This document shows, in pieces, positions 33,387-42,702 of a stretch of 64,000 bases of DNA (positions are counted from its first letter, which is position 1; the number at the start of each line of letters is the position of its first letter). The DNA lies in the NCBI RefSeq assembly GCF_003609995.1, contig NZ_AP018786.1:1064001-1128000 (forward strand). Reading direction: 5' to 3'. This DNA comes from Sutterella megalosphaeroides (GTDB lineage Bacteria; Pseudomonadota; Gammaproteobacteria; Burkholderiales; Burkholderiaceae_F). The position numbers and the translations under genes were made by a program. The notes under the pieces are model-generated. The model did no database searches. It was not told the DNA's origin and worked only from the letters and a program-made list of their open reading frames with translations.

Positions 33387-34946
33387 ATGCGTGAGGATTG
33401 CCCGCGCCCGACGACAACCGTGGCTGCGTTCCCGAAAGACGTCGGGGCTCCGAACGAGCCCGTTCGGCGCCGACTCCTTCAGGGGGCGTCCCTCGCGGCA
33501 GGCCTTGCCCTCGTGCGGCCGTCCGCCGCATCGGTCTCGCTTCATCCGACGGAGACGATCGCGCCCTATTGGGACGTGATCGTGATCGGCTCGGGCATGG
33601 CGGGCTTGACGGCGGCGCTTGCCGCCCGCGAAGCGGGCGCCGAGCGCGTGCTTCTCGTCGAAAAGGGACCGCTTGCGGGCGGGCACACGCTCTACTCGGC
33701 GGGGTCGCTTTCGGCCGTCAGCCCCAAGCGTCAAAAGCCCCTCGGGATCGAAGATTCGGTCGACATGCTCGTTCGGGAGTGCATCGAAACGGGCGGCGCG
33801 GGCGTGAGCCTTCCGCACGTGCGTTATATCGCCGAGCATTCCGAGGCGGCCCTCGACTGGCTTGAAGCGAAGGGCGTTCCTTTCTCGGGCGTCATCTTCC
33901 AAGCGCTCGGCACCCACCGCCGACGCTCCTACGGCGTCACGGGGACGGCCTCGGGGCGTCGCTACGTGATCGTCCTTCTTGAAGCCGCGCGACGCGCCGG
34001 TGTCGACGTGCGCTTCAACCTGCGCGCCACGCACCTCTACCGAACGGAGTCGGGTACGGACGGGCGGGCTTCGCTTGAGGTCGAAGGCCCCGACGGAACG
34101 CAGACTCTCTCCGCGGGCGGCATCGTGATCGCAAGCGGGGGCTTTACCGCCAACGCCGCCATGCGCGCCGCCTCCGACCCGCGCATCACGCCCGAAATGA
34201 CCACGACCGCCAACCCCGAAGGCCTCTACTGGGACGGCGCCCAAGGGGACGGTATCCTCATGGGGCGCGAAATCGGGGCGGTGACGAGCGGGATGGAGAA
34301 CGTGATGCTCCTCCTTTACGCGGGCGGGCGTCTCGTCGACTACGCGGGGGCGGACATCTACGTCAATCGCGAGGGCGAACGCATCGTCGACGAAACGGCG
34401 GGCTGGAGCACCGTGGCGGACGCGGTGATGGCCGCACCCGGAGGCGACGTGTGGGTGATCACCGACAGCCGCTCCCGCAAAGGGGCGACGCTCGGCGTGA
34501 AGCTCGCTTCGGGTATCGTCCACAAGTCGGAGACGATCGCCGACATGGCGGAAGGGATGGGCATTCCCCCGTCCGCGCTGGAGCGCACGATCGCGCGCTA
34601 CAACCGGGCGGCGGAAGCGGGGTTCGACCCCGCAACGGGCAAACGGGTCTTCGCGCAGAAGATCGAAGAGCCCCCGTTTTACTGGGGGCGCGAACGGCTA
34701 TTCGTGCACATGACCTTGGGTGGTCTTCTCACGACCCCCGACGGGCAGCTCGTTGACGAAGCGCACCGACGGATCCCGGGCTTTTGGGCGGCGGGCGAAG
34801 TCGTGGGCGGCATCTTCGGCGAAGAGCGCCCGGGCGGCATGTCGCTCACAAGCTGCGTCGTTCTCGGTCGCGCCGCGGGCAAAGCGGCCGCTCGGCGTGC
34901 GGCAGCCCTCAAGGCGGGTACGCCCGACGAGACGCTCTTGGGCTGA
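33387..34946 (+). CDS. Tat-exported FAD flavoprotein reductase of the fumarate-reductase family, altered active site
   Basis: The 519-residue protein has a Tat-type leader (VRRRLLQGASLAAGLAL) and an FAD motif DVIVIGSGMAGLTAALAA (63-80), EKGPLAGGHT. C-terminal blocks are FVHMTLGGLLT and GFWAAGEVVGGIFGEERPGGMS. In known fumarate reductases the catalytic acid is an Arg a few residues after (R/N)..NE. Here that stretch reads GERIVDETAGWSTVAD (about residue 330), with Trp or Ser where Arg is expected. The His and the late Arg (EERPGG) are kept. The substrate is thus probably not fumarate. No cytochrome gene is adjacent, so a donor must be shared. It is tightly coupled to the preceding two-component genes. 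Confidence 0.85.
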   Translation: MREDCPRPTTTVAAFPKDVGAPNEPVRRRLLQGASLAAGLALVRPSAASVSLHPTETIAPYWDVIVIGSGMAGLTAALAAREAGAERVLLVEKGPLAGGHTLYSAGSLSAVSPKRQKPLGIEDSVDMLVRECIETGGAGVSLPHVRYIAEHSEAALDWLEAKGVPFSGVIFQALGTHRRRSYGVTGTASGRRYVIVLLEAARRAGVDVRFNLRATHLYRTESGTDGRASLEVEGPDGTQTLSAGGIVIASGGFTANAAMRAASDPRITPEMTTTANPEGLYWDGAQGDGILMGREIGAVTSGMENVMLLLYAGGRLVDYAGADIYVNREGERIVDETAGWSTVADAVMAAPGGDVWVITDSRSRKGATLGVKLASGIVHKSETIADMAEGMGIPPSALERTIARYNRAAEAGFDPATGKRVFAQKIEEPPFYWGRERLFVHMTLGGLLTTPDGQLVDEAHRRIPGFWAAGEVVGGIFGEERPGGMSLTSCVVLGRAAGKAAARRAAALKAGTPDETLLG

Positions 34947-34949
34947 AGA

Positions 34950-35000
34950 GGGAGGCTTTTCCGGCGTTTCGCACGTTCCCGGAAAGCCTCGAAGCCTCCC
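34950..35000 (+). terminator. Hairpin after the flavoprotein gene
   Basis: GGGAGGCTT pairs with AAGCCTCCC, with an inner TTCCGG/CCGGAA stem. It has no T-run directly after it, so it may be a weak or factor-assisted terminator. T-rich runs follow at 35043-35060. Confidence 0.5.
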
Positions 35001-35069
35001 GAAACGCCCGAGAAACGTCGCCCGCACCCGTCGCGCCCTGCCTTTTTTCGCTTTTTTTTCGCGAAAAGT

Positions 35070-35099
35070 TTGTGCTTGCACTCGCCGATACGCTAGAGT
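35070..35099 (+). promoter_or_regulatory. Candidate slmA promoter
   Basis: TTGTGC (35070-35075) and TAGAGT (35094-35099) are separated by 18 bp, and lie about 50 bp before the slmA ATG. Confidence 0.4.
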
Positions 35100-35150
35100 T
35101 TCGGCACAAATCAAAAACACAGCCTCTCCGAAGGGGCGAACACACGAACC

Positions 35151-35807
35151 ATGTCGGACAGTCACGATTCCCAACTTGCCTCGAAGAACCTTCAAAGCTC
35201 GAACCTTCAACCCGTGCGCCGTACGCGCAAACCCCGTGCGGACCGTCGCATCGAAATTCTGAAAACGGTGGCGACCCTCCTCGCCGACCCAAAGGTCGAC
35301 CGCATCACCACGGCCCAGATCGCGCGCGAACTCGCGCTCTCCGAAGCGGCCCTCTACCGCATCTTCATTTCAAAGGCGGACATCTACCTCGGGCTTCTCG
35401 ACCTGATGGAAGGGTCTGTGGTCGAAGTCTTTGAGCGCATCGCCGCCGACCCCGCGCTTCCCGCCACGAACGATCGCGTCCGTACGATGGTGCGCGCGCT
35501 CCTGGACTTCGGTACGGCCAACCCGGGCTTTGCCCGCGTCTTCGCGGGTCAAGTCTTCCTGGGCGAAGACGAGCGCCTCATGCAGCGCCTCGCTCTCGTT
35601 TTCGACAAGTTCGAAGCCGCTTTCCGTCAGCGCTATCGCGAGGGCGTGATGGCGGGGGAACTCCCCGCCGACTTCAATACGACCGCCAAGGCGAACCTCA
35701 TCATGAGCTGGGTGATCGGTCGCTGGACCCGCTATGCCGTCACGGGCTTCAAGGGCGCGCGCCCGAACGACGCGGCGGCGAGCGCCGTGGAGGCGCTTCT
35801 CGCCTGA
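35151..35807 (+). CDS. slmA: Nucleoid occlusion factor SlmA
   Basis: The 218-residue TetR-fold protein carries the SlmA-type N-terminus RRTRKPRADRRIEILKTVATLL and helix-turn-helix ITTAQIARELALSEAALYRIFISKADIYLGLLDLMEG. The effector half contains NPGFARVFAGQVFLGEDERLMQRL, diagnostic for SlmA rather than other TetR proteins. It binds dispersed chromosomal sites and blocks FtsZ ring formation over the nucleoid. It is a single-gene unit followed by two GC hairpins. The adjacent tnpB element was inserted downstream without damaging it. Confidence 0.9.
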   Translation: MSDSHDSQLASKNLQSSNLQPVRRTRKPRADRRIEILKTVATLLADPKVDRITTAQIARELALSEAALYRIFISKADIYLGLLDLMEGSVVEVFERIAADPALPATNDRVRTMVRALLDFGTANPGFARVFAGQVFLGEDERLMQRLALVFDKFEAAFRQRYREGVMAGELPADFNTTAKANLIMSWVIGRWTRYAVTGFKGARPNDAAASAVEALLA

Positions 35808-35865
35808 GGCCCCGAAGGGGCCGTTCTTCCGGAACTTGCTGCCGATCGCGCTCGGGCGCGATCGG
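35808..35865 (+). terminator. Two hairpins after slmA
   Basis: GGCCCC-GAA-GGGGCC (35808-35822) is followed by GTTCTT, then CCGATCGCG/CGCGATCGG (35842-35865). The pair probably ends slmA transcription. Confidence 0.55.
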
Positions 35866-35935
35866 TGTGTTGCACGTTCGAAAGCGTCAGTCGTCCGCGC
35901 CGAGCACGGCCGCCGCGGGACAAAAGGCAACCTCT

Positions 35936-37432
35936 TGACTTCCTCCCCGTCCTAAAGGGCGGGGATTCCTTAGGCCGCGCGGTCGCGCGGACTGAGGCTG
36001 GTTCCTGTTGATGGCGTCGAGTCCTCCGGCCGAAAGCCTTGCTCCCCGACACTCACTACATGGGCGATGTGCTTTTTGTCGTGTGCACTCGGGCCAGTCC
36101 GGCCCTTCTTCAACACGTTTAGGGCGCCAACCACATCGGCATTCGATTCGAAGTTGCAACTTTTGTTGATGCACTTGAAAATCGCTTGCGTCGGACGGTT
36201 GCGTTTATCCCTGGTCTGGCAGTGCGGGCAGGTTATGCTCGTTCCTCTCGGATCAACGGCAATGACCACCCCTCCGGCCTTCAGAAATTGCCATTCGATT
36301 TCGTGGTGCAGACCGTAGAATCCCACGCGCAGAATGACACGGTTAAGCCCGCTTTTCTGTTTCACGTTCTTGCCGGGATTCTCAACGGTGCCCTTGGCGG
36401 ACGCCGTCATGTTCTTCACCTTCAGGTCCTCGACGTACGCGCAGCCGTACTCCTGAGCGAGCGCGTGCGCCGTCTTCCTGTAGAAATCCTGTCGAATGCA
36501 ACGAATTTTGCGGTATAGGTTTTGAATCCTCTCCTTGAGCCGGCGCCGCTTGCGACTCGGTTGCTTCTTGTCAAAAGGCTCCGCCCGTCCCAACTTCGCA
36601 AGCTTCTGCCGCGACTCTTGATTGAGCGAGAGCTTGCGCTTCAACACAGCAATGCGCCCCTCGATCGAGCGAATTTTCGCCGTGTCGAGATCGAAAAATT
36701 CTCCGTCGCTCGTCGTGACGGCGTGCACGACACCGACGTCGATTCCAACATCGAGCTCCTTCATGTCGGGGGCCTCGATTTCGAACTCGGTCGTGAAGTT
36801 CACGAACCAATGGCCGCAGTCCTTCTTGATGTGAATCTGTTTTACGACACCGGGCACGAGCGTCCCGTCCGCGGAAGGGAACGCGATGGGCCGCGTTTTT
36901 CGGTATCGAACCCAGCCGATCTTCGGGAGCTTGACTCGACCGTTGGCGTCGTCAATGTGCTCCTGCTCGAACTGCGGAATCCGAAAGCCGTCGCCAATGT
37001 CTTTCGCCTTGAACTTCGGCCAGCCTTTGCGTGCCGGATCGCTCATAGGTCGGAAGCTGTCGCTGATGGCATGATCGAGATCGCGCAGGGTTTGTTGGAG
37101 CGGTTGCGACATCGCCTCTCGAAGGAAGGCGGTCTCGGGTTGTTTTTTCCAAAGCACCAGCTCATGGGCGAGTTCGTTGTAGGTGAGAAGCTTTTCCCCC
37201 TTTTCCTTTCGCTCGTTTTGGATGTCCAGCGCCTTGTTGAAGACAAACCTGCGGCAACCGGCGTTTCGGCTCAAAGCCGCACGTCGGGTCTCGTCCACGT
37301 AGAGTTCATACTTAAAGGCGCAGGTGATTTTCATACGAGTATTGTGTCACGCTCTTTTCGCAAATATGCGCCTCCCAGAAAAAAAGTCACTGGGCCTTAT
37401 ATCCTCCCCATGAATGGAGAGGTTTTACGGCC
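35936..37432 (-). mobile_element. tnpB-only IS605/IS1341-type element
   Basis: The right end has the sub-terminal hairpin CCCCGTCCTAAAGGGCGGGG (35945-35964) next to TGACTTCCT, the usual end sequence of this family. The left end has CCTCCCCATGAATGGAGAGG (37402-37421). There is no tnpA, so movement would need a transposase in trans. It sits between slmA and the ppsR terminator. Boundaries are good to about 10 bp. Confidence 0.8.
35970..37334 (-). CDS. tnpB: TnpB RNA-guided nuclease / OrfB
   Basis: This 454-residue TnpB has all catalytic residues: D199 (DVGIDVGVVHAV), E302 (YVEDLKVKNM) and D400 (NADVVGALNVL). The zinc-binding cysteines are C369, C372, C388 and C393; the last pair is spaced by four rather than two residues. 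The ATG (37332-37334) starts MKITCAFKYELY, typical for the family. Its stop lies only 34 bp from the right-end boundary, so any omega RNA must overlap the 3' coding region. By family knowledge it is an RNA-guided DNA nuclease. Unlike the TnpB at 15293, it has no neighbouring transposase gene. Confidence 0.9.
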   Translation of the reverse strand: MKITCAFKYELYVDETRRAALSRNAGCRRFVFNKALDIQNERKEKGEKLLTYNELAHELVLWKKQPETAFLREAMSQPLQQTLRDLDHAISDSFRPMSDPARKGWPKFKAKDIGDGFRIPQFEQEHIDDANGRVKLPKIGWVRYRKTRPIAFPSADGTLVPGVVKQIHIKKDCGHWFVNFTTEFEIEAPDMKELDVGIDVGVVHAVTTSDGEFFDLDTAKIRSIEGRIAVLKRKLSLNQESRQKLAKLGRAEPFDKKQPSRKRRRLKERIQNLYRKIRCIRQDFYRKTAHALAQEYGCAYVEDLKVKNMTASAKGTVENPGKNVKQKSGLNRVILRVGFYGLHHEIEWQFLKAGGVVIAVDPRGTSITCPHCQTRDKRNRPTQAIFKCINKSCNFESNADVVGALNVLKKGRTGPSAHDKKHIAHVVSVGEQGFRPEDSTPSTGTSLSPRDRAA

Positions 37433-37439
37433 CGTTGGA

Positions 37440-37485
37440 TAAAACAAAACGCGCCCGGCGCTCGGGTGTTGAGCGTCGGACGCGT
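37440..37485 (-). terminator. Terminator after ppsR
   Basis: Read leftwards, a 16-bp imperfect stem (AACGCGTCCGACGCTC / GAGCGCCGGGCGCGTT) is followed by TTGTTTT. It begins 35 bp after the ppsR stop. Confidence 0.85.
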
Positions 37486-37520
37486 TGAGCGCGTCAAAAG
37501 CCGACGGGTCGCTTCGTCGA

Positions 37521-38360
37521 TCAGACGGTGTGGAGCTTTTCGAGGCCGAGCTCCGACATGATGGTCGCGGAAATTTCCTCGATCGACTTCGTCGTCGAAT
37601 TGAGCCAGCGGATGCCTTCGCGCTGCATCAGGCTTTCGGCGTCGAAGATTTCCTGACGGCAGTTTTCGATGCTCGCATAGCGGCTCCCCGGGCGACGTTC
37701 GTTGCGGATTTCGGAGAGGCGTTCGGGCTTGATCGAGAGGCCGAAGAGCTTGGAGCGCAACGGCTGAAGCGCTTCGGGGAGCGTGCCGCGGTCGAAGTCT
37801 TCGGGAATAAGGGGGTAGTTGGCGACCTTGAGGCCGAACTGCATCGCGAGGAAAAGCGACGTCGGGGTCTTGCCCGAGCGGGAAACGCCCACGAGAATGA
37901 CGTCCGCTTCGTCGAGACCGCGGTTCGTCTGGCCGTCGTCGTGCTGCAGGGTATAGTCGATCGCGGCGATGCGGCGGTTGTACTTTTCATCGTCGCGGAT
38001 GCGGTGCGTGCGCCCGATGCTGTGGGCGCTCTTCATGCCGAGTTCCGTTTCGAGCGGACCGACGAACTTGCGGAAGAGGTCGATGATGTGGCCCGAGACG
38101 TGCTCGTTGAAGCAGCGCATCACGTCGGGGTCGACGAAAGTCGTGAAAATGATCGGGCGAACGCCGCGTTCTTTTTCAACGGAATTGATTCGGCGGGCGG
38201 TGTCGAGTGCCTTTTCAACCGTGTTGACGAAGGGAAGGCGGGTCTGCTGATAGGAGAGATCGAACTGCGCGAGAATCGCGTGCGCGAGCGTTTCGGCGGT
38301 GATGGCGGTGCCGTCGCTCACGATGAATACCGGCCGGGTGGGCGAAGTCGTTTCGGTCAT
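37521..38360 (-). CDS. ppsR: PEP synthase regulatory protein (bifunctional kinase/pyrophosphorylase)
   Basis: The 279-residue DUF299-family protein has the start segment PVFIVSDGTAITAETLAHAILAQF in the N-terminal half and the P-loop VGVSRSGKTPTSLFLA (about 157-172). It also has the C-terminal motif ERRPGSRYASIENCRQE. It inactivates PEP synthase by ADP-dependent phosphorylation of the active-site Thr and reactivates it by phosphorolysis. Its target ppsA lies 1.2 kb away on the opposite strand, a common arrangement in beta-proteobacteria. A TorD-like gene is inserted between them here. It is transcribed leftwards and ended by a strong terminator. Confidence 0.96.
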   Translation of the reverse strand: MTETTSPTRPVFIVSDGTAITAETLAHAILAQFDLSYQQTRLPFVNTVEKALDTARRINSVEKERGVRPIIFTTFVDPDVMRCFNEHVSGHIIDLFRKFVGPLETELGMKSAHSIGRTHRIRDDEKYNRRIAAIDYTLQHDDGQTNRGLDEADVILVGVSRSGKTPTSLFLAMQFGLKVANYPLIPEDFDRGTLPEALQPLRSKLFGLSIKPERLSEIRNERRPGSRYASIENCRQEIFDAESLMQREGIRWLNSTTKSIEEISATIMSELGLEKLHTV

Positions 38361-38421
38361 GGGTAGGAGGCCGGAAGGGGCTTCCGGCGCTTTCGGGTTA
38401 ATTGCGGTGCGGCGTATTCTA

Positions 38422-38447
38422 ACAAGGCCTCCGTCGGGAGGCCTTGT
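38422..38447 (-). terminator. Terminator between torD-like gene and ppsR
   Basis: Stem ACAAGGCCTCC/GGAGGCCTTGT, followed leftwards by TAGAATACG. It separates the torD-like and ppsR transcripts. Confidence 0.6.
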
Positions 38448-38471
38448 CGGAAGGTTCGGCTTTCGGAAGCC

Positions 38472-39053
38472 TCAGTAGTTTTTCGCTTCGCGCAACGACG
38501 CTTCGATTTCGCAGATCGTTTCAAGGAGCGTCGCGGCGTCGCGGAAAAAGACCGCCTCGGGGCGACTCCGAATCGCTTCGACCAAAGCCGGAAGCCACTT
38601 CCCCGGATGTCGGTCGAAGAAGCGTTCCGCCGCATCGGGGTCTTCGCGCAGGAGCAAAACCGCCATGAAGCCGCAGAGCATGCCGAGGTGATCCTCGGGG
38701 ACGCCGAGTTCGTCCGTGACGGCCAAATCGGCCTTCAGGTATTCGAGACGGCATGTGGCGCGGGGATCCTCGCCCGTCTTCGGCCAGGCGCTCTCAAGAA
38801 GCGACACCGGGCCCCCGACGCCGAAGAGCGTCTCGTACTCGGCCTGCACGGCTTCGGCCGTCGGGAGGGGCTTTTCGCGCAGCGCGTCGAGCGTCGCGGT
38901 GGGCATCCCCACTTCGCCCGCGAGGGCCGCGGTGACCTTCACGGCGTCTGCCCAGCGCTCGAGGACGCCAGCGGCGTCGGGACGAATGAAAAGGGCGGCA
39001 AGGGCGTCGAAAACCGACTGACGGGCGTAGTTTTCTAGTCGCGGCGTGGCCAT
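38472..39053 (-). CDS. TorD/DmsD-family chaperone
   Basis: This 193-residue, mostly helical protein starts with MATPRLENYARQSVFDALAALFIRPD. It has the family pattern AVQAEYETLFGVGGP...RLEYLKADLAVTDELGVPEDHLGMLCGFMAVLLL (consensus E..LF.......PPYES.. and ..D....L..E..FM..L). Such proteins bind Tat leaders of molybdoenzymes and assist cofactor insertion. The only molybdoenzyme in the window is the frameshifted TorA-like gene, 16 kb away; other clients may exist elsewhere. The ATG at 39053 follows a GGAGGA stretch about 11 bp upstream. The frame is open to 39161, but without family similarity. Confidence 0.75.
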   Translation of the reverse strand: MATPRLENYARQSVFDALAALFIRPDAAGVLERWADAVKVTAALAGEVGMPTATLDALREKPLPTAEAVQAEYETLFGVGGPVSLLESAWPKTGEDPRATCRLEYLKADLAVTDELGVPEDHLGMLCGFMAVLLLREDPDAAERFFDRHPGKWLPALVEAIRSRPEAVFFRDAATLLETICEIEASLREAKNY

Positions 39054-39512
39054 GACGTGAGGGTCCTCCGGGTGTGCTCGGTTGGGGGGTCGCAAAAAGG
39101 ATCGGTCGCGCATTTTCCCCGACACTCGTGCGGGGCCGAGAGCGAGCCGACATCGGTCCATTCTAGCGAAAGGAAAACGTCGCGCCGCGGGTCGCGAAAG
39201 CCCTTTTCGCGGGGCGTGCGACGGTCGGGTCCGAGCGACCGGGAGGGCCGAATCGAAAGCGCTCCTCGTCTTGAGAGTTTTCAGGCCGCGGACGCCTATT
39301 CGGAACGCGTTTCCGATCGATCTTTTCTAAGGGAAAACCTGTATTTCGGGAGCGATCGGAGGAAAAAATGCGGAAAAAGCGGCAAAAAACCGCTTTGAGA
39401 CCGTCGGAAAGCCCTCGGGCGGCGCCGAGCGGGCCACATGTCGCACTCTTTGTGGTTACAATCCCCTCCGATTGAGCAACAACCCGTTCTCACGGGATCA
39501 AAGGACTACACA
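39054..39512. other. Divergent region between torD-like gene and ppsA
   Basis: No gene is seen in these 459 bp. AAAGCGG/CCGCTTT (39376-39396) form a hairpin with a CAAAAAA loop. TACAAT (39457-39462) is a plausible -10 box for ppsA, with a 50-nt leader and AAAGGA before the ATG. Confidence 0.4.
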
Positions 39513-41888
39513 ATGGTACAGGGTCGTTACGTATTTCCCTTTAGTCAGCTTCGCATGACGGACGTGGACCGAGTGGGCGGCAAGAACGCCTCGCTCGGCG
39601 AACTCTTGAGCCAGTTGACGAGCGCGGGCATCCGCGTTCCCGACGGCTTCGCGACGACGGCCGAAGCGTTCCGCCTCTTCATTCGCGAAGGCGGCCTTGA
39701 GGAACGTATTCACGAACGCCTCGCCCACCTCGACGTCGACGACGTGAAGGCCCTGGCGGCCGCCGGCGCGGAAATCCGCAGCTGGATCGAAGCGGCCCCG
39801 TTCCCGGCCGAACTCGAACGCGAAATCCGCGAATTCTACGATTGGCTCAAGGACGGTCAGGAAGAAATCTCCGTCGCCGTTCGTTCCTCGGCCACGGCCG
39901 AAGACCTGCCCGACGCGTCGTTTGCCGGTCAGCAGGAAACGGTCCTCAACGTGGTCGGCATTGACGCCGTTCTCCACCGCATGAAGGAAGTGTTCGCGTC
40001 GCTCTACAACGACCGCGCCATCTCCTACCGCGTTCACAAGGGCTTCACCCACGCCGAAGTGGCGCTTTCCGCCGGCGTGCAGCGCATGTGCCGCTCCGAC
40101 CGCGGCGCCGCGGGCGTGATGTTCACGCTCGACACGGAATCGGGCTTCGACCAGGTGGTCTTCATCACCGCTTCCTACGGTCTCGGCGAAACGGTCGTTC
40201 AGGGTGCCGTCAACCCCGACGAATTCTACGTGCACAAGCCCATGCTCGACGCGGGCAAGTTCCCGATCATCCGCAAGACCCTCGGCTCGAAGCTGATCAA
40301 GATGGAATTCGAACCGAAGAGCGCCACGGGCCGCACGGTTCGCACGGTCGACGTCTCGGCCGAAGACCGTCGTCGCTTCGCGATCACCGACGAAGACGTG
40401 ATCGAACTCGCGAAGTTCGCCCGCATCATTGAAAAGCACTACGGCCGTCCCATGGACATCGAATGGGGCAAGGACGGCATCGACGGCAAGATCTACATCC
40501 TGCAGGCTCGTCCCGAAACGGTGAAGTCGCAGCAGTCCGCCGCCGACGTGCAGCTCCGCTACTCCCTGAAGGAAAAGGGTCGTCTCCTCGCTCAGGGTCG
40601 CGCCATCGGTCAGAAGATCGGTCAGGGTACGGTTCGCATCGTTGAAAGCGCCGCCGAAATGGATCGCGTTCAGGCGGGCGACGTGCTCGTCACGGACATG
40701 ACCGACCCCAACTGGGAACCCGTGATGAAGAAGGCTGCGGCCATCGTCACGAACCGCGGCGGCCGTACCTGTCACGCCGCCATCATCGCGCGCGAACTCG
40801 GCATTCCCGCCGTCGTCGGTTGCGGCGACGCCACGGATCGCCTGATGGAAGGCGACGAAGTCACGGTCTCCTGTGCCGAAGGCGACACGGGCAACATCTA
40901 CGAAGGGCGTCTCGCCGTTGCGGTCGAAGAAGTTCGCCGCGGTGCGCTCCCCGAAGTGCCCGTCAAGATCATGATGAACGTCGGCAACCCGCAGCTCGCG
41001 TTCGAGTTCCAGTCGATCCCGAACAAGGGCGTGGGCCTCGCTCGTCTTGAGTTCATCATCAACAACAACATCGGTCTCCATCCGAAGGCGATCCTCGAGT
41101 ACCCGAACATCCCGAGCGAACTGCGCGATGCGGTCGAACGCCTCTCCGCGGGCTATCCGTCGCCCAAGGCCTTCTTCGAACGCAAGATCGCCGAAGGCGT
41201 CGCCACGATCGCTGCCGCTTTCTGGCCGAAGAAGGTGATCGTTCGTCTCTCCGACTTCAAGTCGAACGAATACCGTAAGCTGATCGGCGGCGAACACTAC
41301 GAACCGGTCGAAGAAAACCCGATGCTCGGCTTCCGCGGCGCGTCGCGCTACATCTCGAACCAGTTCGCCGAATGCTTCGCCATGGAATGCCGTGCGATGA
41401 AGTTCGTCCGTGACGAAATGGGTCTCACGAACGTCGAACTCATGATCCCGTTCGTTCGTACGGTCGACGAAGCCCGCCGCACGACGGAAATCATGGCCGA
41501 ACACGGTCTGAAGCGCGGCGTCAACGGCCTGCGCCTCAACATGATGTGCGAAATCCCGAGCAACGCCGTTCTCGCCGACCAGTTCCTCGAATACTTCGAC
41601 GGCTTCTCGATCGGCTCGAATGACATGACGCAGCTCGCGCTCGGTCTCGACCGCGACTCCGGTCTCGTGGCCGCCTCGTTCGACGAACGCAACGATGCCG
41701 TCAAGGCTCTGCTCTCGATGGCCATCAAGGCCTGCCGCGCTCAGGGCAAGTACGTCGGTATCTGCGGTCAGGGCCCGTCCGACCACGCCGACTTCGCTCA
41801 GTGGCTGATGGACGAAGGGATCGAATCGATCTCGCTCAACCCCGACACGGTGGTCGACACCTGGCGTCGTCTCGCCACCCGCCGCTGA
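39513..41888 (+). CDS. ppsA: Phosphoenolpyruvate synthase
   Basis: The 791-residue enzyme has the complete PpsA order. The ATP-grasp domain opens [17 protein letters not shown] and includes [22 protein letters not shown]. The swivelling phospho-His domain has [21 protein letters not shown], with His421 and the regulated Thr next to it. The PEP/pyruvate barrel ends in [17 protein letters not shown]. It turns pyruvate, ATP and water into PEP, AMP and phosphate for gluconeogenesis. The ATG at 39513 follows AAAGGA; the frame is open 75 bp further but without conserved residues. It is regulated post-translationally by PpsR and ends at two terminators. Codon use is more strongly biased than in its neighbours, suggesting high expression. 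Confidence 0.97.
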   Translation: MVQGRYVFPFSQLRMTDVDRVGGKNASLGELLSQLTSAGIRVPDGFATTAEAFRLFIREGGLEERIHERLAHLDVDDVKALAAAGAEIRSWIEAAPFPAELEREIREFYDWLKDGQEEISVAVRSSATAEDLPDASFAGQQETVLNVVGIDAVLHRMKEVFASLYNDRAISYRVHKGFTHAEVALSAGVQRMCRSDRGAAGVMFTLDTESGFDQVVFITASYGLGETVVQGAVNPDEFYVHKPMLDAGKFPIIRKTLGSKLIKMEFEPKSATGRTVRTVDVSAEDRRRFAITDEDVIELAKFARIIEKHYGRPMDIEWGKDGIDGKIYILQARPETVKSQQSAADVQLRYSLKEKGRLLAQGRAIGQKIGQGTVRIVESAAEMDRVQAGDVLVTDMTDPNWEPVMKKAAAIVTNRGGRTCHAAIIARELGIPAVVGCGDATDRLMEGDEVTVSCAEGDTGNIYEGRLAVAVEEVRRGALPEVPVKIMMNVGNPQLAFEFQSIPNKGVGLARLEFIINNNIGLHPKAILEYPNIPSELRDAVERLSAGYPSPKAFFERKIAEGVATIAAAFWPKKVIVRLSDFKSNEYRKLIGGEHYEPVEENPMLGFRGASRYISNQFAECFAMECRAMKFVRDEMGLTNVELMIPFVRTVDEARRTTEIMAEHGLKRGVNGLRLNMMCEIPSNAVLADQFLEYFDGFSIGSNDMTQLALGLDRDSGLVAASFDERNDAVKALLSMAIKACRAQGKYVGICGQGPSDHADFAQWLMDEGIESISLNPDTVVDTWRRLATRR

Positions 41889-41914
41889 GTTTCGACTCCG
41901 GCGAGTGAGGATCC

Positions 41915-42000
41915 TTACGGCTTGATGCCGTAAGACCGAACCGGCGATCCGAACAAACGGTCCGAATTCCCGAAAACGGAGTTCGGACCGTTTTGTTTTG
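41915..42000 (+). terminator. Double terminator after ppsA
   Basis: CTTACGGC/GCCGTAAG (41915-41935) is followed by the stronger AAACGGTCCGAA/TTCGGACCGTTT (41955-41993) and TTGTTTTG. The remainder of the 319-bp gap to 42207 holds TAGAAT (42057-42062), a possible -10 box for nfeD. Confidence 0.85.
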
Positions 42001-42207
42001 TCACATCCGTCTTCCAAACCCGCTTTCCGCCCCGACGATTCGACCCCGGTCAGCAGGTAGAATGCGAAAAAGCACTCGGGAAACACACGACCGAAGGCGG
42101 TAGCCTCGCCCGGGAGCCGAAATCTACCGAACCTATCGAATCCGATCGGCTTTGCGGGACGCGTCGGAGCGCTCCTCGGCCGAACGCTCTTTCCCGGGGG
42201 AATTGCC

Positions 42208-42636
42208 ATGCTCGTTTCCGGAACCGTACTCTGGTGCGTCGTCGCGCTTCTCGTCGTCGGCGTTGAAATGTTTGCGGGTACCGTCTACCTGCTGGCGGTG
42301 GCGGCGGGAGCCGCGGTGGCGGCCCTCCTTTCTTTTCTTGACTTCTCCTTTTCCGCGGAACTTTTCGGCTGCGGCGTCACGACCGTGCTCGGCGCCGTCG
42401 CCGTGCGCTCGATTCGTCGTCGCATGCCCGAAGGCGAGGCCGAAGCGATTCAAAAGCTCGACGTCGGACAGCGGGTCTTCGTCGAGGCCGTGCGTCGCGA
42501 CGGCACGAGCGACGTGCGCTACCGGGGCGCGCCCTGGCGCGCTCGGGCCGAATCGGGAGCGCTTTCGCGCGGCACATGGACGATCGTGCGCGTCGACGGG
42601 GCGGAGCTCGTCTTGGGCGAGCGCGTCTCCGACTGA
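42208..42636 (+). CDS. NfeD-like membrane protein
   Basis: This 142-residue protein has two or three N-terminal membrane helices (LWCVVALLVVGVEMFAGTVYLLAVAAGAAVAALLSF) and a C-terminal OB-fold-like domain (KLDVGQRVFVEAV...VRYRGAPWRARAE...RGTWTIVRVDGAELVL). It is the short NfeD form, without the ClpP-like protease part. It lies 66 bp before the QmcA-like SPFH gene. NfeD and SPFH proteins act together in membrane microdomains, and the pair is often one operon. Confidence 0.88.
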   Translation: MLVSGTVLWCVVALLVVGVEMFAGTVYLLAVAAGAAVAALLSFLDFSFSAELFGCGVTTVLGAVAVRSIRRRMPEGEAEAIQKLDVGQRVFVEAVRRDGTSDVRYRGAPWRARAESGALSRGTWTIVRVDGAELVLGERVSD

Positions 42637-42702
42637 AATTTTTCCGGGGCGAAGCGGTCGGACGGGCCGAGTCGTTCTCAATCTTGCCTTTGGGGGATAA
42701 CA

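Noticed and set aside
35970-37334. tnpB-only element as a domesticated CRISPR-like or regulatory nuclease
   Set aside because: The typical transposon ends and intact catalytic residues make an ordinary IS605-type remnant the simpler explanation.
39498-42209. Very long leftward open frame (903 codons) opposite ppsA
   Set aside because: It lies antisense to a strongly conserved gene, has Arg/Val/His-biased composition without family motifs, and arises from codon bias in GC-rich DNA.
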